Source: Saccharomycodes ludwigii
Taxonomy: Eukaryota; Ascomycota; Saccharomycetes; Saccharomycodales; Saccharomycodaceae
Assembly (NCBI RefSeq): GCF_020623625.1
Contig: NC_060206.1
Coordinates: forward strand, 728,462 to 792,461
Direction of reading: 5' to 3'
DNA length: 64,000 nucleotides
Position 1 is the first letter of the stretch. Each line of letters begins with the position of its first letter. Shown one piece after another: positions 1-10,500 of this stretch. Position numbers and translations under genes: made by a program. Below the pieces are notes generated by a model, which saw only the letters and a program-made list of their open reading frames with translations, was not told where the DNA came from and did not search any database.

Positions 1-1
1 C

Positions 2-523
2 AAACTAACTCCAGAACAAGTTATGTATAATTTTATCACTGGCTTCACAAGTATTCAACCCTCCACAGAAGTTGGTGTTAGCGAACCAATTCCAACCTTT
101 TCTGCGTGCTATGGCCAACCATTTTTGACTTTACATCCAACCAAATATGCTTCAATGCTAGCCGAGAAAATATCACACCATAAGGCCAATGCATGGTTAA
201 TTAACACTGGCTGGACCGGTGCTTCTTATGCTGATGGCGGGAAGCGTTGTCCATTGAAATATACCAGAGCTATCTTGGATGCTATACATGATGGATCTCT
301 AGCCAATGCTGAATACGAAACATTGCCAATTTTCAATTTTAACATTCCAAAGGAGGTTAAAAATGTTCCAAGCTCATTATTGAATCCTTTGAAAAGTTGG
401 GGAAAGGGCGAAGCTGATTATATGAACGAATTAAAAAAATTGGCCAATAAATTTACTGAAAACTTTAAAAAATATGAAGATGCTGCTACCCCAGAAATTT
501 TAGCTGCTGGTCCAAAAATTTGA
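2..523 (+). CDS. PCK1: Phosphoenolpyruvate carboxykinase (ATP), 3' end only
   Basis: This is the C-terminal 174 codons of the cytosolic ATP-dependent PEP carboxykinase, which converts oxaloacetate to phosphoenolpyruvate at the entry to gluconeogenesis. The frame is open from base 2 and ends at TGA 521-523. The C-lobe is clearly recognisable: TEVGVSEPIPTFSACYGQPF, the helix region with LINTGWTGASYADGGKR, and the stretch leading to NIPKEVKNVPSSLLNP. The usual protein is about 540-550 aa, so roughly two thirds lies to the left of the window. The next gene, RRD1, converges on it with only about 210 bp between them. In S. cerevisiae PCK1 (YKR097W) is beside UBP11-BAS1-SKG1, and relatives of all three follow here, which supports orthology. 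Family identity is certain; only the 5' part is unseen. Confidence 0.97.
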   Translation, partial: KLTPEQVMYNFITGFTSIQPSTEVGVSEPIPTFSACYGQPFLTLHPTKYASMLAEKISHHKANAWLINTGWTGASYADGGKRCPLKYTRAILDAIHDGSLANAEYETLPIFNFNIPKEVKNVPSSLLNPLKSWGKGEADYMNELKKLANKFTENFKKYEDAATPEILAAGPKI

Positions 524-735
524 GGAAAAAAAAAAAAAATGATTAGTAAATTTTAAACTCTTATGGATTATTATTATGATTATTATTATTGTTATATATA
601 CTACCTATATTTAAAACAGTTATATATATATTCTTTAATTTTTAGTTTTATTTTTATTTCTTTAGCCTTGTTGGACTTTATAATTCCAAACATGGTTAAA
701 CTCCTTCCTTTTTGAGGGGGGAGGAATGGATTCAA

Positions 736-2085
736 CTATTTTTTAGGCACTGTGTTCCGTCCAAATCGATCAACATTGGCAATACTAGTGCTATGGCCGG
801 GCGAAGTAACCCTTGTAATTTTTGATATGGATGGAGGTGGCATAGATGTGTAGTTAAGTGTATTACTCTTATTGGTTGGGGAAGATAACAATCTATTATA
901 TTTTGATGCTAGTTCAGTTTCTCCTATACGAGAATGTTGATGATACTGTTGAGAATCTAAAGACGGAAATACAGCAGTAGTCATTGGATTACTGTTGTTG
1001 TATATATTCTTATGGTTGGCAGTACTATCAACGGTTACAGAATCACCATCATACTCTACATTAGGTAAACTTTTGCCATTCCTGTAATCTACCCATGGGA
1101 AAAACCCAGTACCAAACCAAAAATGTTGAACTACGGGAAATTTTGTTAAAACTTCCACCATATACATTTTCATTAAACCTCTTAGAACTTTCTCCCAGCT
1201 TCCAACATTCTTACAGATATCATATAGGATAGGAGAATGTTCCTCAAAAGGCCCACTTTTCACTTCGTCTATAAAGGCAATACCAGCAAAGTATAGATTC
1301 TTATATTTTAAAGTACTATTTCTCACTAGTGCTATGTCTAGGATCGATCTTGGTGTGATCCCATTACTCAGAGCGTTGTAATTACCGACAAATTGCGATG
1401 CTCCTAAAATATAAGATATGTGGAAATGATCATCTAAACCCCAAACACCATGAGAACCTGCTGGTTCCAAATTATATGTCAAAATCAATCTCTGTACTAG
1501 TTGATAATATCTTGTGAACATATACAAAATATCTTGGCCGGTGAGTGGTTGATCACTTGAAGTTGGTACTAAAACTCCTAACATATCTAAACCACTAATA
1601 AACGCTAAAAATGACAATTCATGTCCTGTCCCATAATCCAATCTTTCTTTAGAACCAAAAGAATTTTTCAAATAGTAATCTAGTTCTATTATTGCATTAT
1701 GGAAGTTTTCTGGAAGCATTTTCCTTAATAGGCAAGTAATATCTTTGTTTATTTTATCATGCCAATCTCTGCAAGCTAAATTTCCAAACCTTCTGGGCCC
1801 TTTAATAGGCGGGGTTTCATCTATTAATTTATTTAATGGATTGAAAATATAGGTTTCAAGTGGGTCATAGGTCAGAAGATGTTCAATATGCTGATAATCA
1901 AAATCTACACCTCTGACCAGTTCAACGTATTTATCAATGTACTGCTGTAATCTTTTAATTGCGACAGAGTGTTGAAAGTATTGTGTTGTTTGTTGGTCGA
2001 ATATTTTTTTTACTGGCTCACTGAATTGGGTTGCTGTGGAGATAATGGCATCATTATTATTTTTCTGTTCTTGTGTATGATTCAT
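736..2085 (-). CDS. RRD1: PTPA-type PP2A activator (peptidyl-prolyl isomerase), Rrd1/Ypa1
   Basis: Phosphotyrosyl phosphatase activator family protein of 449 aa. The family reactivates PP2A and Sit4-type phosphatases and has prolyl isomerase activity; the yeast paralogues are Rrd1 and Rrd2. Signature segments are KGPRRFGNLACRDWHDKI near residue 95, LDYGTGHELSFLAFI near 150, and AGSHGVWGLDDHFHISYILG near 210. The conserved PTPA domain spans about 20-330. The C-terminal roughly 110 residues are low-complexity (Ser/Asn/Pro), an extension typical of Rrd1 rather than Rrd2 and longer here than in S. cerevisiae. Synteny also favours RRD1: in S. cerevisiae YIL153W (RRD1), YIL154C (IMP2') and YIL155C (GUT2) have exactly this order and relative orientation. 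It is transcribed divergently from IMP2'. Confidence 0.93.
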   Translation of the reverse strand: MNHTQEQKNNNDAIISTATQFSEPVKKIFDQQTTQYFQHSVAIKRLQQYIDKYVELVRGVDFDYQHIEHLLTYDPLETYIFNPLNKLIDETPPIKGPRRFGNLACRDWHDKINKDITCLLRKMLPENFHNAIIELDYYLKNSFGSKERLDYGTGHELSFLAFISGLDMLGVLVPTSSDQPLTGQDILYMFTRYYQLVQRLILTYNLEPAGSHGVWGLDDHFHISYILGASQFVGNYNALSNGITPRSILDIALVRNSTLKYKNLYFAGIAFIDEVKSGPFEEHSPILYDICKNVGSWEKVLRGLMKMYMVEVLTKFPVVQHFWFGTGFFPWVDYRNGKSLPNVEYDGDSVTVDSTANHKNIYNNSNPMTTAVFPSLDSQQYHQHSRIGETELASKYNRLLSSPTNKSNTLNYTSMPPPSISKITRVTSPGHSTSIANVDRFGRNTVPKK

Positions 2086-2634
2086 GGTAAATAGAATATC
2101 ACTATTTTAATGGTTTTTATATGTTGTTAGTGTATAATGTATTACGATAGCAGGGGGGGGTGGGTATAAAACCTTATAGTGGGTTGATGACTAGAAAAAA
2201 ATGATTGAAACGATGGGAAAAAGACAAAAAAAGTATTTAATGAATATAAATTTGCTCCTTAAAATTTATTTACTGCGAGTTTGAGAAGCAGGGGGGGAAA
2301 AAAGCACTAATAATAAAAAATTTGTTTATCCTTAAAAATGCTTGTAGTTGTCCGCGCGGTTTTGGTAATTATATCCGAAGTGTTTCGGGACATGAACTAC
2401 GGTAAATTGTAACCCGGTCTGTTTTTGTCTTTCAGCTTTGCTTTTGCCCCCTTTAAAATATATTAATAGCATCATCATCACCAATTTTTTTATTATTATT
2501 ATATGTGTTTAGTACTCAATTGTTCTTTTACAACACGAGCCTATAAAAGCAAAAACAAAAAAATAAAATAAAAAACCCCCCCCCCCCCCCCCCCCCCCAA
2601 TAAAAACAACAATCCATCAAGTAATAACTTCCTT
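2086..2634. promoter_or_regulatory. Divergent RRD1/IMP2' promoter region
   Basis: A 549-bp intergenic region drives both genes. Visible candidates are a CGCGCGG block at about 2353-2359, which contains the CGCGC core bound by Rsc3/Rsc30 in S. cerevisiae, and TAACCCGG near 2410-2417, one base from the Reb1 site TTACCCGG. There are G-runs near 2152 and 2290, and a long pure-C tract just before the IMP2' start. Factor assignments rest only on known consensus sequences. Confidence 0.4.
2576..2598. repeat. 23-nt homopolymeric C tract in IMP2' leader
   Basis: An uninterrupted run of 23 cytosines ends 36 nt before the IMP2' ATG in a genome that otherwise accumulates A/T homopolymers. If transcribed it lies in the 5' UTR. 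The complementary strand is a pure G run. Its length is probably polymorphic, and the exact count is prone to sequencing error. Confidence 0.9.
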
Positions 2635-3675
2635 ATGTCATCATCATCTAGAGGAAGATCCATTTTATTAAATACTTCCAGTGGAACCAATACCAATGTA
2701 AATACAGCTACCAATGTAACACCTAATATCCAAATTGTAGAAAGTGATAGATCACTATCACCGACCAATAATATCAATAATACAACACCACTTGACACCA
2801 GTATCAGCAGAGTATGTAGCGAGTCTAGAAGCCGTAGTATTAGCCGGAGTAGAAGTTTAAGCTCTATATTCAACCAACAAAGTTTAAAGTGGACGATTAT
2901 TAGAAGAAATCCCGCCGAAAGATTAAACACTGAAGACATTGCTGCTTCGAATACTAATAACATAGGCAGCAGCAGTAGCGATCTACTTGATGATGAAAGT
3001 GATGAAGAACAAGTAAGCGACGTGGAAAATGAGGCAGATATAGATGCTAAGTTGACTTACGAGATGGGATCTCAAGTGTTGCCTAATTTCGAAATGAATT
3101 TAAACAGAATAGTAGAAAATTCAAAACCGTGGGTGGAAGCATATAAAGCAGAACACAAGAATGTTGCTGAGTTGATAGACACTCAAGAATTACAAGGAGG
3201 ATGTAATAGAGCGAGTGTTGTAATTGGAGGGAATGCTCTTGATTCTCCTGAAAATACAAGTGGCAAATCTTACATAGTGTTTCACGATCTAACACAAGAA
3301 TGCCAATATGCTCTAACTTACACTTTTGGGGCTGTTTTGAATAAGAATGACACAGTGTACATTTTACACACCGAATCTAGCGGAAGCGGTTCAAAATTAC
3401 AAGAGAATGTTTTAAAAATTTTTTATCATGTGAAATTTCTATTCGACAATTTTCATACGTTGGAAGAAAAGGACATCCAAGTAGCTATTGTATCTGTAGC
3501 ACACCCATATCCAAAACACTTGTTGAATACAATGGTTTATTCATTGTCACCCACTTTAATTATTGTATCCTTGAGTGTTATCCTAGGCACGTTGTCGAAT
3601 TACATTAGTACTGTACCAATGTTGGTTGTTCGTAGAAAATTGAAAAAAGTCAAGAAACTAGGATTATACGATTGA
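2635..3675 (+). CDS. IMP2': Imp2'-type transcriptional regulator (UspA-like C-terminal domain)
   Basis: A 346-aa protein matching S. cerevisiae Imp2' (YIL154C), a nuclear transcriptional activator linked to derepression of maltose, galactose and raffinose genes, ion homeostasis and bleomycin resistance. The N-terminal 120 residues are Ser/Arg/Asn-rich (SRSRSISRSRSLSS), followed by the motif DEEQVSDVEN that Imp2' shares. The C-terminal domain (about 175-346) folds like a universal stress protein: YIVFHDLTQECQYALTYTFG, then HPYPKHLLNTM, and the closing VPMLVVRRKLKK. Start is the ATG at 2635, just after the poly-C leader; no earlier in-frame ATG is plausible. It has the same direction as GUT2, as in S. 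cerevisiae. Both the sequence motifs and the synteny support the call. Confidence 0.92.
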   Translation: MSSSSRGRSILLNTSSGTNTNVNTATNVTPNIQIVESDRSLSPTNNINNTTPLDTSISRVCSESRSRSISRSRSLSSIFNQQSLKWTIIRRNPAERLNTEDIAASNTNNIGSSSSDLLDDESDEEQVSDVENEADIDAKLTYEMGSQVLPNFEMNLNRIVENSKPWVEAYKAEHKNVAELIDTQELQGGCNRASVVIGGNALDSPENTSGKSYIVFHDLTQECQYALTYTFGAVLNKNDTVYILHTESSGSGSKLQENVLKIFYHVKFLFDNFHTLEEKDIQVAIVSVAHPYPKHLLNTMVYSLSPTLIIVSLSVILGTLSNYISTVPMLVVRRKLKKVKKLGLYD

Positions 3676-5191
3676 AATTTATGAGTTGTTTAGGGATAGT
3701 GGTTCTGGTCTTAGATTTTTATAATTTTTATTATTTACTATATACCGAAACACAAGATTATTTAATGATAACCTATTCTATATATTTATTTTCAGTTTTT
3801 GTGGATTATTTTCTTTTCTTTTTTTCTTTTTTCTTTTCTCTCTCTCTCTCTCTTATTATTTCTATTTTTGTCGAGAGTAATAGAATGAAATTATGGTTAT
3901 TTTACCGGCTTTAACATTTGATGGCTATTCTCCTTTTTTTTTTTTTTTTTTCACTCTGAAAAATTAAAATGAGGTCAATCTAAAAAAAAAAAAATGGGGA
4001 GATAATCGTATTTTAATTGTTTTGGAAATAAATTCGATAAATTAATTATATAATTTACTGTAAAGAGTACACCTATTTCGTATTTGATACCCCCACTTTA
4101 AATTAGCATTATTATTCGAGATTGTTTATACCTGAATTAAAAGTGAAATCTGTTATATTAGCTTTTAATACTTTTGCTCGATTAAAAGAGATTAGATTCA
4201 ATGAGAACCGTTGGTATTGTTTTGTATTATTGTTAAATTCCGATCTATTTGGATTTATAAATTTGTGGAAAGCTGATTGGTGTTTAATACGCTGTTATTT
4301 TTTAATAGTAAAAAAAGGAAATGGGAAGTGGGAAATGGGAAATGGGAAATGGGAAATGCGAAATGCGAAATGCGAAATGGGAACAAGGTGATATTGAAAC
4401 GGGGATTGTTTAACATAAATAAATAAAAACAAAAACAAAAACAAAAACACCCCACTCCCCCACCTTTTTTTGTTTTGTTTTGTTTTGTTTTTGTTTTTAC
4501 TACAAGGGGATTTTTATTGCAATATTTTTTGTACTGCGCTAAAACACAAAGATTATTGCGGGGGGAGAAGGAGAAAACAACGTGGGGAAAAAAGCAGTGG
4601 AAATCACACTAAAAACAAAAAAAAAAAAAAAAAAAAGGTGCGTGTGTTTTCCTGTACTTTTTTTTTTATTCATTTTTTTAGTATTATTTTTGCGGGGGCG
4701 GGGGCGGATTGCTGATGGGATTGCGGGGTACGGAAATGGGAGCTATCAAGTCACGTGGTAAATACCATTTAGTCCCCCGTAGAAGCACCCACACACCACA
4801 TACTTTATCCGATATTTTCCAAGAAAAAACAAAAAAAAAAAAAATAAAATAAAATAAAATAAAAAATAACAAAAAAATTTTTAGGTTTGAAGGAATCAAC
4901 ATCCAAAAAAGAAAAAAAAAACAAAGACAAAAAAATGCTTGTTAAATAAATGATCTTCCTGTTTCAAATTTATATATAAAGGAAACATCAAAATTAAATT
5001 GTTCCTGTTCTACTTTTCATTTTTTTGTTTTTTTCCTTCATTCTTTCCTTCTTTTCTTCTTTATACCTTTTAGAATATTCAAATTATATATATATATACA
5101 AACAATACAAACACTAAAAAGGGAAAAAAAACATACATATTTTGTTCCTTCTCCATCATTACTCATTCACAAAAAAAAAAAAATAAACATT
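3676..5191. other. IMP2' to GUT2 intergenic region
   Basis: This is 1.5 kb without a credible gene; the short reading frames here are low-complexity and lack homology I can recognise. It holds the IMP2' 3' end, a GGGAAAT tandem repeat (4317-4382), G-rich and homopolymer blocks at 4560-4715, and a perfect GTCACGTG (4750-4757), the Cbf1-type E-box, about 435 bp before the GUT2 ATG. The last 150 bp are pyrimidine- then A-rich, as is usual for a strong yeast promoter and leader. Confidence 0.5.
4317..4382. repeat. GGGAAAT heptanucleotide tandem repeat
   Basis: About nine 7-bp units of GGGAAAT, with one GGGAAGT-like variant at the left and three successive GCGAAAT variants towards the right. The clustering of the variant units suggests local unit duplication. 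No gene overlaps it convincingly. Confidence 0.85.
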
Positions 5192-7141
5192 ATGTTTAGT
5201 ACAACACGTAGACTATTATTTTCTTCCCAAAGGAAAAAGCTTTTATTGACTGCTGTTACTGCCGCTACAGCAGTGACTCTTTACTCCTGTTCATCAAAAA
5301 ACAGTATCAGAAACGATGTTCTTGAAACTGCTGCTGCCATTGAAGCTATCGACAAAAAAATTGTTGCTCCTCCCGCAAGAAATGATTTGTTAAATAAAAT
5401 ATCTAAAACAAACCAATTTGATGTTTTGATTATTGGTGGTGGTGCTACAGGGACAGGTAGTGCTGTCGATGCCTCTACTAGAGGTTTGAATGTTGCCCTT
5501 TTGGAAATGAACGATTTTGCAAGCGGTACCTCTTCAAAATCAACAAAAATGGCTCACGGTGGTGTTAGATACCTGGAAAAGGCCTTTTGGGAATTGAGTA
5601 AATCTCAATTAGATTTGGTTATCGAAGCCTTGAACGAAAGAGCTCACATGCTACATACTGCTCCACATTTATGTAAGATCTTACCTATCATGATTCCTGT
5701 TTATCAATATTGGCAAGTTCCTTATTTCTATGTCGGTTGTAAGATGTACGATTTATTTGCTGGGTCTCAAAACTTGAAACCTGCCTATTTGTTATCTGCT
5801 TCTAGAGCCGCAGAAGTTGCCCCAATGTTGGATGCTTCTAAGTTGAAGGCTGGTTTAGTTTACCACGATGGTTCTTTCAACGATAGTAGAATGGCTGCTT
5901 CTTTGGCTGTTACTGCTGTTGAAAAGGGTGCCACCGTTTTGAACTATATGGAAGTTAAGCAATTGATTAAAAACAAAGAAACCGGCAAAGTTGAAGGTTG
6001 TGTTGCTGTTGACAGAGAGACAGGTGAACGTTATAACGTTAATGCTAAAGTGGTTGTTAATGCTACTGGTCCTTTCAGTGATCGTATATTACAAATGGAC
6101 AACGATAAAGATGGGTTACCAAACGATACTGCCATATTAGCCAAGGAAAACGCTCATGCTACTGTTGCCAACAAAGTTGCCGTTGCCAATCCAAATATGG
6201 TTGTTCCCTCCGCTGGTGTCCATGTTATCTTGCCATCCTATTATTGTCCAAAGAACATGGGGTTGTTAGATGCTCAAACTGCTGATGGGAGAGTCATGTT
6301 TTTCTTGCCATGGCAAGGAAAAGTTTTAGCCGGTACAACCGATATTCCTATGAAACAAGTTCCTGAAAATCCAACTGCTACTGAGGCAGACATTCAAGAT
6401 ATCTTGAAAGAATTGCAACATTATATCAAGTTTCCAGTTAGAAGAGAAGATGTGTTGAGTGCTTGGGCCGGTATCAGACCATTGGTCAAGGATCCAAGAA
6501 CTTCCACTAACGGTACCACACAAGATTTGGTTAGGTCCCACTTTTTGTTCACTTCTCCAAATAACTTAGTCACTATTGCTGGTGGTAAATGGACTACCTA
6601 TCGTGCTATGGCTGAAGAAACCATTGATGAGGTTGTCAAAGTTGGTAAGTTTAATGCCAAACCATGTATTACCAGAAAGTTGAAGTTGGTTGGTGGTGAA
6701 AATTACTTGCCAAACTTTGGTGCCTTGTTATCTCAAGAATATGGTATTTCAAGTGTCATGGCTGAATATTTAAGTAACAACTATGGTTCCAGATCGCCAG
6801 TGATCTGTGATATGTTTAAAGAAGATCCATTGAATCAATTGCCAATTGAATTAGCCGACAAGGAGGATCTTTCCATTAATAACGGTCACATCAACTATGA
6901 TTCTTTCCGTTATCCTTACACAATTGGGGAATTGAAATATTCCATGAAATACGAATACACTAGAACTGCTTTGGACTTTTTATTGAGAAGAACAAGATTC
7001 GCATTCCTAGATGCCAAGCGTTCATTAGAGGCTATAAATGGTACTGTTAAGGTTATGGGTGAAGAATTAGGTTGGGATGAAGCTAAGAGAGAACAAGAAG
7101 CTAAGGACGCCAGAGATTACATAAAGACTTTCGGTGTTTAA
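5192..7141 (+). CDS. GUT2: Mitochondrial FAD-dependent glycerol-3-phosphate dehydrogenase
   Basis: A 649-aa flavoprotein that oxidises glycerol 3-phosphate to dihydroxyacetone phosphate on the outer face of the inner mitochondrial membrane. It passes electrons to ubiquinone, serves in glycerol use and forms the G3P shuttle. The first 35 residues are basic and hydrophobic, as in a mitochondrial targeting sequence with an inner-membrane anchor. The FAD dinucleotide-binding motif GGGATGTGS is at 82-90, followed by TSSKSTKMAHGGVRYLEKAF, typical of GlpD/Gut2. Later conserved segments are VHVILPSYYCP, MFFLPWQGKVLAGTTD and IAGGKWTTYRAMAEETID. Length equals S. cerevisiae Gut2. Start is the ATG at 5192 after an A-rich leader. 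It converges with the ubiquitin protease gene, as GUT2 and UBP7 do in S. cerevisiae. Confidence 0.98.
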   Translation: MFSTTRRLLFSSQRKKLLLTAVTAATAVTLYSCSSKNSIRNDVLETAAAIEAIDKKIVAPPARNDLLNKISKTNQFDVLIIGGGATGTGSAVDASTRGLNVALLEMNDFASGTSSKSTKMAHGGVRYLEKAFWELSKSQLDLVIEALNERAHMLHTAPHLCKILPIMIPVYQYWQVPYFYVGCKMYDLFAGSQNLKPAYLLSASRAAEVAPMLDASKLKAGLVYHDGSFNDSRMAASLAVTAVEKGATVLNYMEVKQLIKNKETGKVEGCVAVDRETGERYNVNAKVVVNATGPFSDRILQMDNDKDGLPNDTAILAKENAHATVANKVAVANPNMVVPSAGVHVILPSYYCPKNMGLLDAQTADGRVMFFLPWQGKVLAGTTDIPMKQVPENPTATEADIQDILKELQHYIKFPVRREDVLSAWAGIRPLVKDPRTSTNGTTQDLVRSHFLFTSPNNLVTIAGGKWTTYRAMAEETIDEVVKVGKFNAKPCITRKLKLVGGENYLPNFGALLSQEYGISSVMAEYLSNNYGSRSPVICDMFKEDPLNQLPIELADKEDLSINNGHINYDSFRYPYTIGELKYSMKYEYTRTALDFLLRRTRFAFLDAKRSLEAINGTVKVMGEELGWDEAKREQEAKDARDYIKTFGV

Positions 7142-7234
7142 GTTGGTTTAATTTAATGAATATGTACACAAATGAAAAACGATAATTCCTAAAAAAAAAA
7201 AAAAAATAATAACAATAATGATGATAATGTTACA

Positions 7235-7394
7235 ATTCCATACGTTATATATTAAAATTCCTTTTACATAAATTTTATACCTATACATAGTTATGAAAGA
7301 AAATAATTACAAAAAAAAAAAATAAATAATGATAATTCCATATTCTATATATTATAATTTCTTTTGCATAAGGTTTATACCCATAGATAACTAT
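7235..7394. repeat. Imperfect 60-bp direct repeat, 100-bp period, between convergent genes
   Basis: Segments 7235-7294 and 7335-7394 align without gaps at about 48 of 60 positions; both begin ATTCCATA and contain TTTATACC. They lie in the 367-bp gap between the converging GUT2 and ubiquitin protease genes, so they may duplicate a 3'-end processing region. Function is inferred only from location. Confidence 0.7.
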
Positions 7395-7509
7395 CGAGTC
7401 AAAAAAAAAAAAAGAAAAAAAATTATAAAGATTTATGTAGTTCAGTTTATTTTATTTTATTTTTATTTTAAGTAAATATATTATACAAAGTAACTATAAA
7501 ATGCATATT

Positions 7510-10500
7510 TTAATTAATCCTCTCATAGAATAATACATACACGTCTCTACTAGAGACACTGATAACACCTTCATCAATATCACCATGATTATTATCTAAT
7601 TTTACAGCTTCGTCATCGAAATAATACCATCTTTGGGCATCTTTATTTAAAGAATGATTCAAATCCTTGTTAACTAATGCAGTGTAATGCCCACTAATCA
7701 AATTGCCTGAATGATTTACCAGTCCATATAGCCTATATTTTACAACACTGTTATTTTTTAAAACAATATTCAATATTAGAGGGTAGGTGACAATAGCGTC
7801 ATTTTTCTTTGTCAAATCGTAATAAAATCTTGATAGATGCACGATTAATATAGGTGGCATTGTAATAAAATTCAAAGACTTTAAGGTAGTTAATTTTCCG
7901 GACCAACCCTTGCCATTGTTCCCATCATCTGTAGTGTTATTCAGTTTACTTGAATTGTTAACGTTTTCTGTATTACTGGAGTGTGATTTCCAAAGCCTTC
8001 TTTTTAAAGAGGAATCTGACGGACTTATTAGAATATTTTCCTCATTGGATGTCGAGCCATTGGCTTCTTTTCTGAAGGGACTTCTAGATCTCAGATAATG
8101 ATGTCCGTGATGAAAGTTGAAGAAACCTTTGCTGCTTTTGTTTGAAGAGTGATTGTTGTTTGATTCTGTATTATCTTCCTTGTTCGTTTTAATATGTGCA
8201 CGACTACGAATGTTTTCTTTTTCTTTAAAACTTGAATGCTGTGTACCACATTTTGGACAATCCCATGCATTATCACCAGCCAAGATTTCATCATTAGTGA
8301 ACAAATTGATACAATCTTCCAACTTGATTTTTTTTTTCTTTTTGGTTTTCAACAATTTACTAGATTCAACTCTCGGAATAGCTAGAGACAAAACATAAAA
8401 CGTTGAGTAATTGTACGACGAATACCCACATCGTTGACATTGTAAACAGTTTTCTATTTGACCTTGAAATATTTCATCAATAGGAGACACACCATTTGAA
8501 TTGAAATTCTCTTCAAACCACTTATCATACATTTTAGGATTAACACATAGTAAATCGTCTGAATGCAAGAGCAAATTAGGATAATCTTTTAAAACAGTCT
8601 CTTTATTTGACAACTCATCATGCAATTGGTCCAATACAAACAATAAAAACTCTTGGGTATCCTGTTGGTCCGTTGGAATATTCAAATCTGGTCTCAACAA
8701 ATTACAACTTTTCAAAAACCCACTAGGGACCACAGAACATCCACCATTCATGTACATTTTAGTAAATATGGTATGGAAAGATTTTGACAACTGATACTTT
8801 TTTTTATATTCTGGTTGAAAGTACTCTCTGTATTTGCTTGATAAAAAGATACCACGAAAGACGGGTGTGCCAAATAGACATTGTACCATTGCATTGATAT
8901 AGCATGTGTTTCCCAAATTTCTTAATCCTGCCACCGACAGTGAAACATACTCATTAGAACTGGCTTCAATTGTTGGAATACCGTGTATCAATATCGCTTG
9001 GTTTGATGGGGTGCGCGCCAACTCTTTTGTATTATACGATCCGTTTTGCAGTCGCTTTTGCGGTATTGGCATTCTTGGACGATTGTAGGCTGTAGAAGCG
9101 TTTTGTGAAACTAGTATTTTGGGTGGCAACGCAGGTGGCTGGCTTACAGACGACATATCTGCTACACCGGAGAGAAGTACTTTGTCTATGTTCTTTGTAG
9201 CATCAAAACTGCTACCACTGCTGTTGCTACTAGTGGAAGACGAGTTTGCCAGACTAGTGGATGTCACGTGTGGATGCTGATGTGTGTGGTGATGGGTGTC
9301 TTCGCGTCTGTAGAGATAAGCAGAAGAGTTAAAATTTGGCGATTCTTTGCCTTTTATATGCAAGAGTTTTTTCCACTGATCATATCCTCCCAGTAGAATC
9401 TTTGGTGTATGTTGCAATTTTAAATCAGATGTGTACAGTATTTGGAAGAATTTCAATTGATAGTCAAAATCAATATTCATATATGTTTTCATGTCCGTAT
9501 AGTAAACCACATACTTAAAAGAGGATATATTGTTAAACAGTTTATATTGATCATTGGGTAAACTAGTCTTCAAAGTGCTATCTAACTGAATAGCTGATTC
9601 AAGAATTTTCCCGCCATTGGGGCTTTTGAACAAACTTGGATCGATGTTAATAATGTATTTGCTAACCAAATGATTGGCTTCATACCTTTTCCGTAATCTT
9701 AAGTCAATAAGCAACAGTTCATTACTCTTATTTTGATCCGATAGTATTCTAAACAAATTTTCTGCAGATATCGATGACGTTGTTTGTACTTTTAATAACT
9801 GCACCATTGAATCGTCTTGTTCCTCTTCTTCATTTGGCCACATATATATAGAATGATACGAGTCCTTTCTATGTGTTTGGTAGCGATTAACATCGAAGGT
9901 GGAAGTGTTTGTATAGTCTTTGTTAAAAGCTGGCGAAAAAAAGGGTGGCTGTTCCTGAAGTTGTGTAGGGGTTTTATTAATAATAGATGGTACTATCAAG
10001 TGATCATTTCTTGTGGTTTCTGGTGCTTTCCAAAAAATGGAATTGTCATCATCATCTTCGTCTTCATCGTCATCATATTCCTCTCCTCTTTCTCTATCAT
10101 TTCCTTTATAATTGGGATAATTTTTGGAAGCTACGTTATTGTCCTGATTATTAATTGACAAATTTTTTGATTTGGTACTTGTGATTGAATATGCCCTTCT
10201 TCTATTAATTTTTGTTACGTCATTTACCACTTGATTTTGTTGTAAAATATTTGTAACTTGGTTAACTACCATTAATAGAACATTGCTCATATTAGATTCA
10301 TCTTGATATATTTTCCTCATGTCTAAATATAAAGAGTATGATTTATTAATGCTGTGAAATTGGATTGATTCTGGTATAATTAGATATATATAGAAAGAAC
10401 CAATAATGAATTCTACCAAACCAAAAATATCATCTTTATTATCATTACTGCCGTTATCTATAGTAGTATCAATGATATTACCTTTTTTTAATTTATTATT

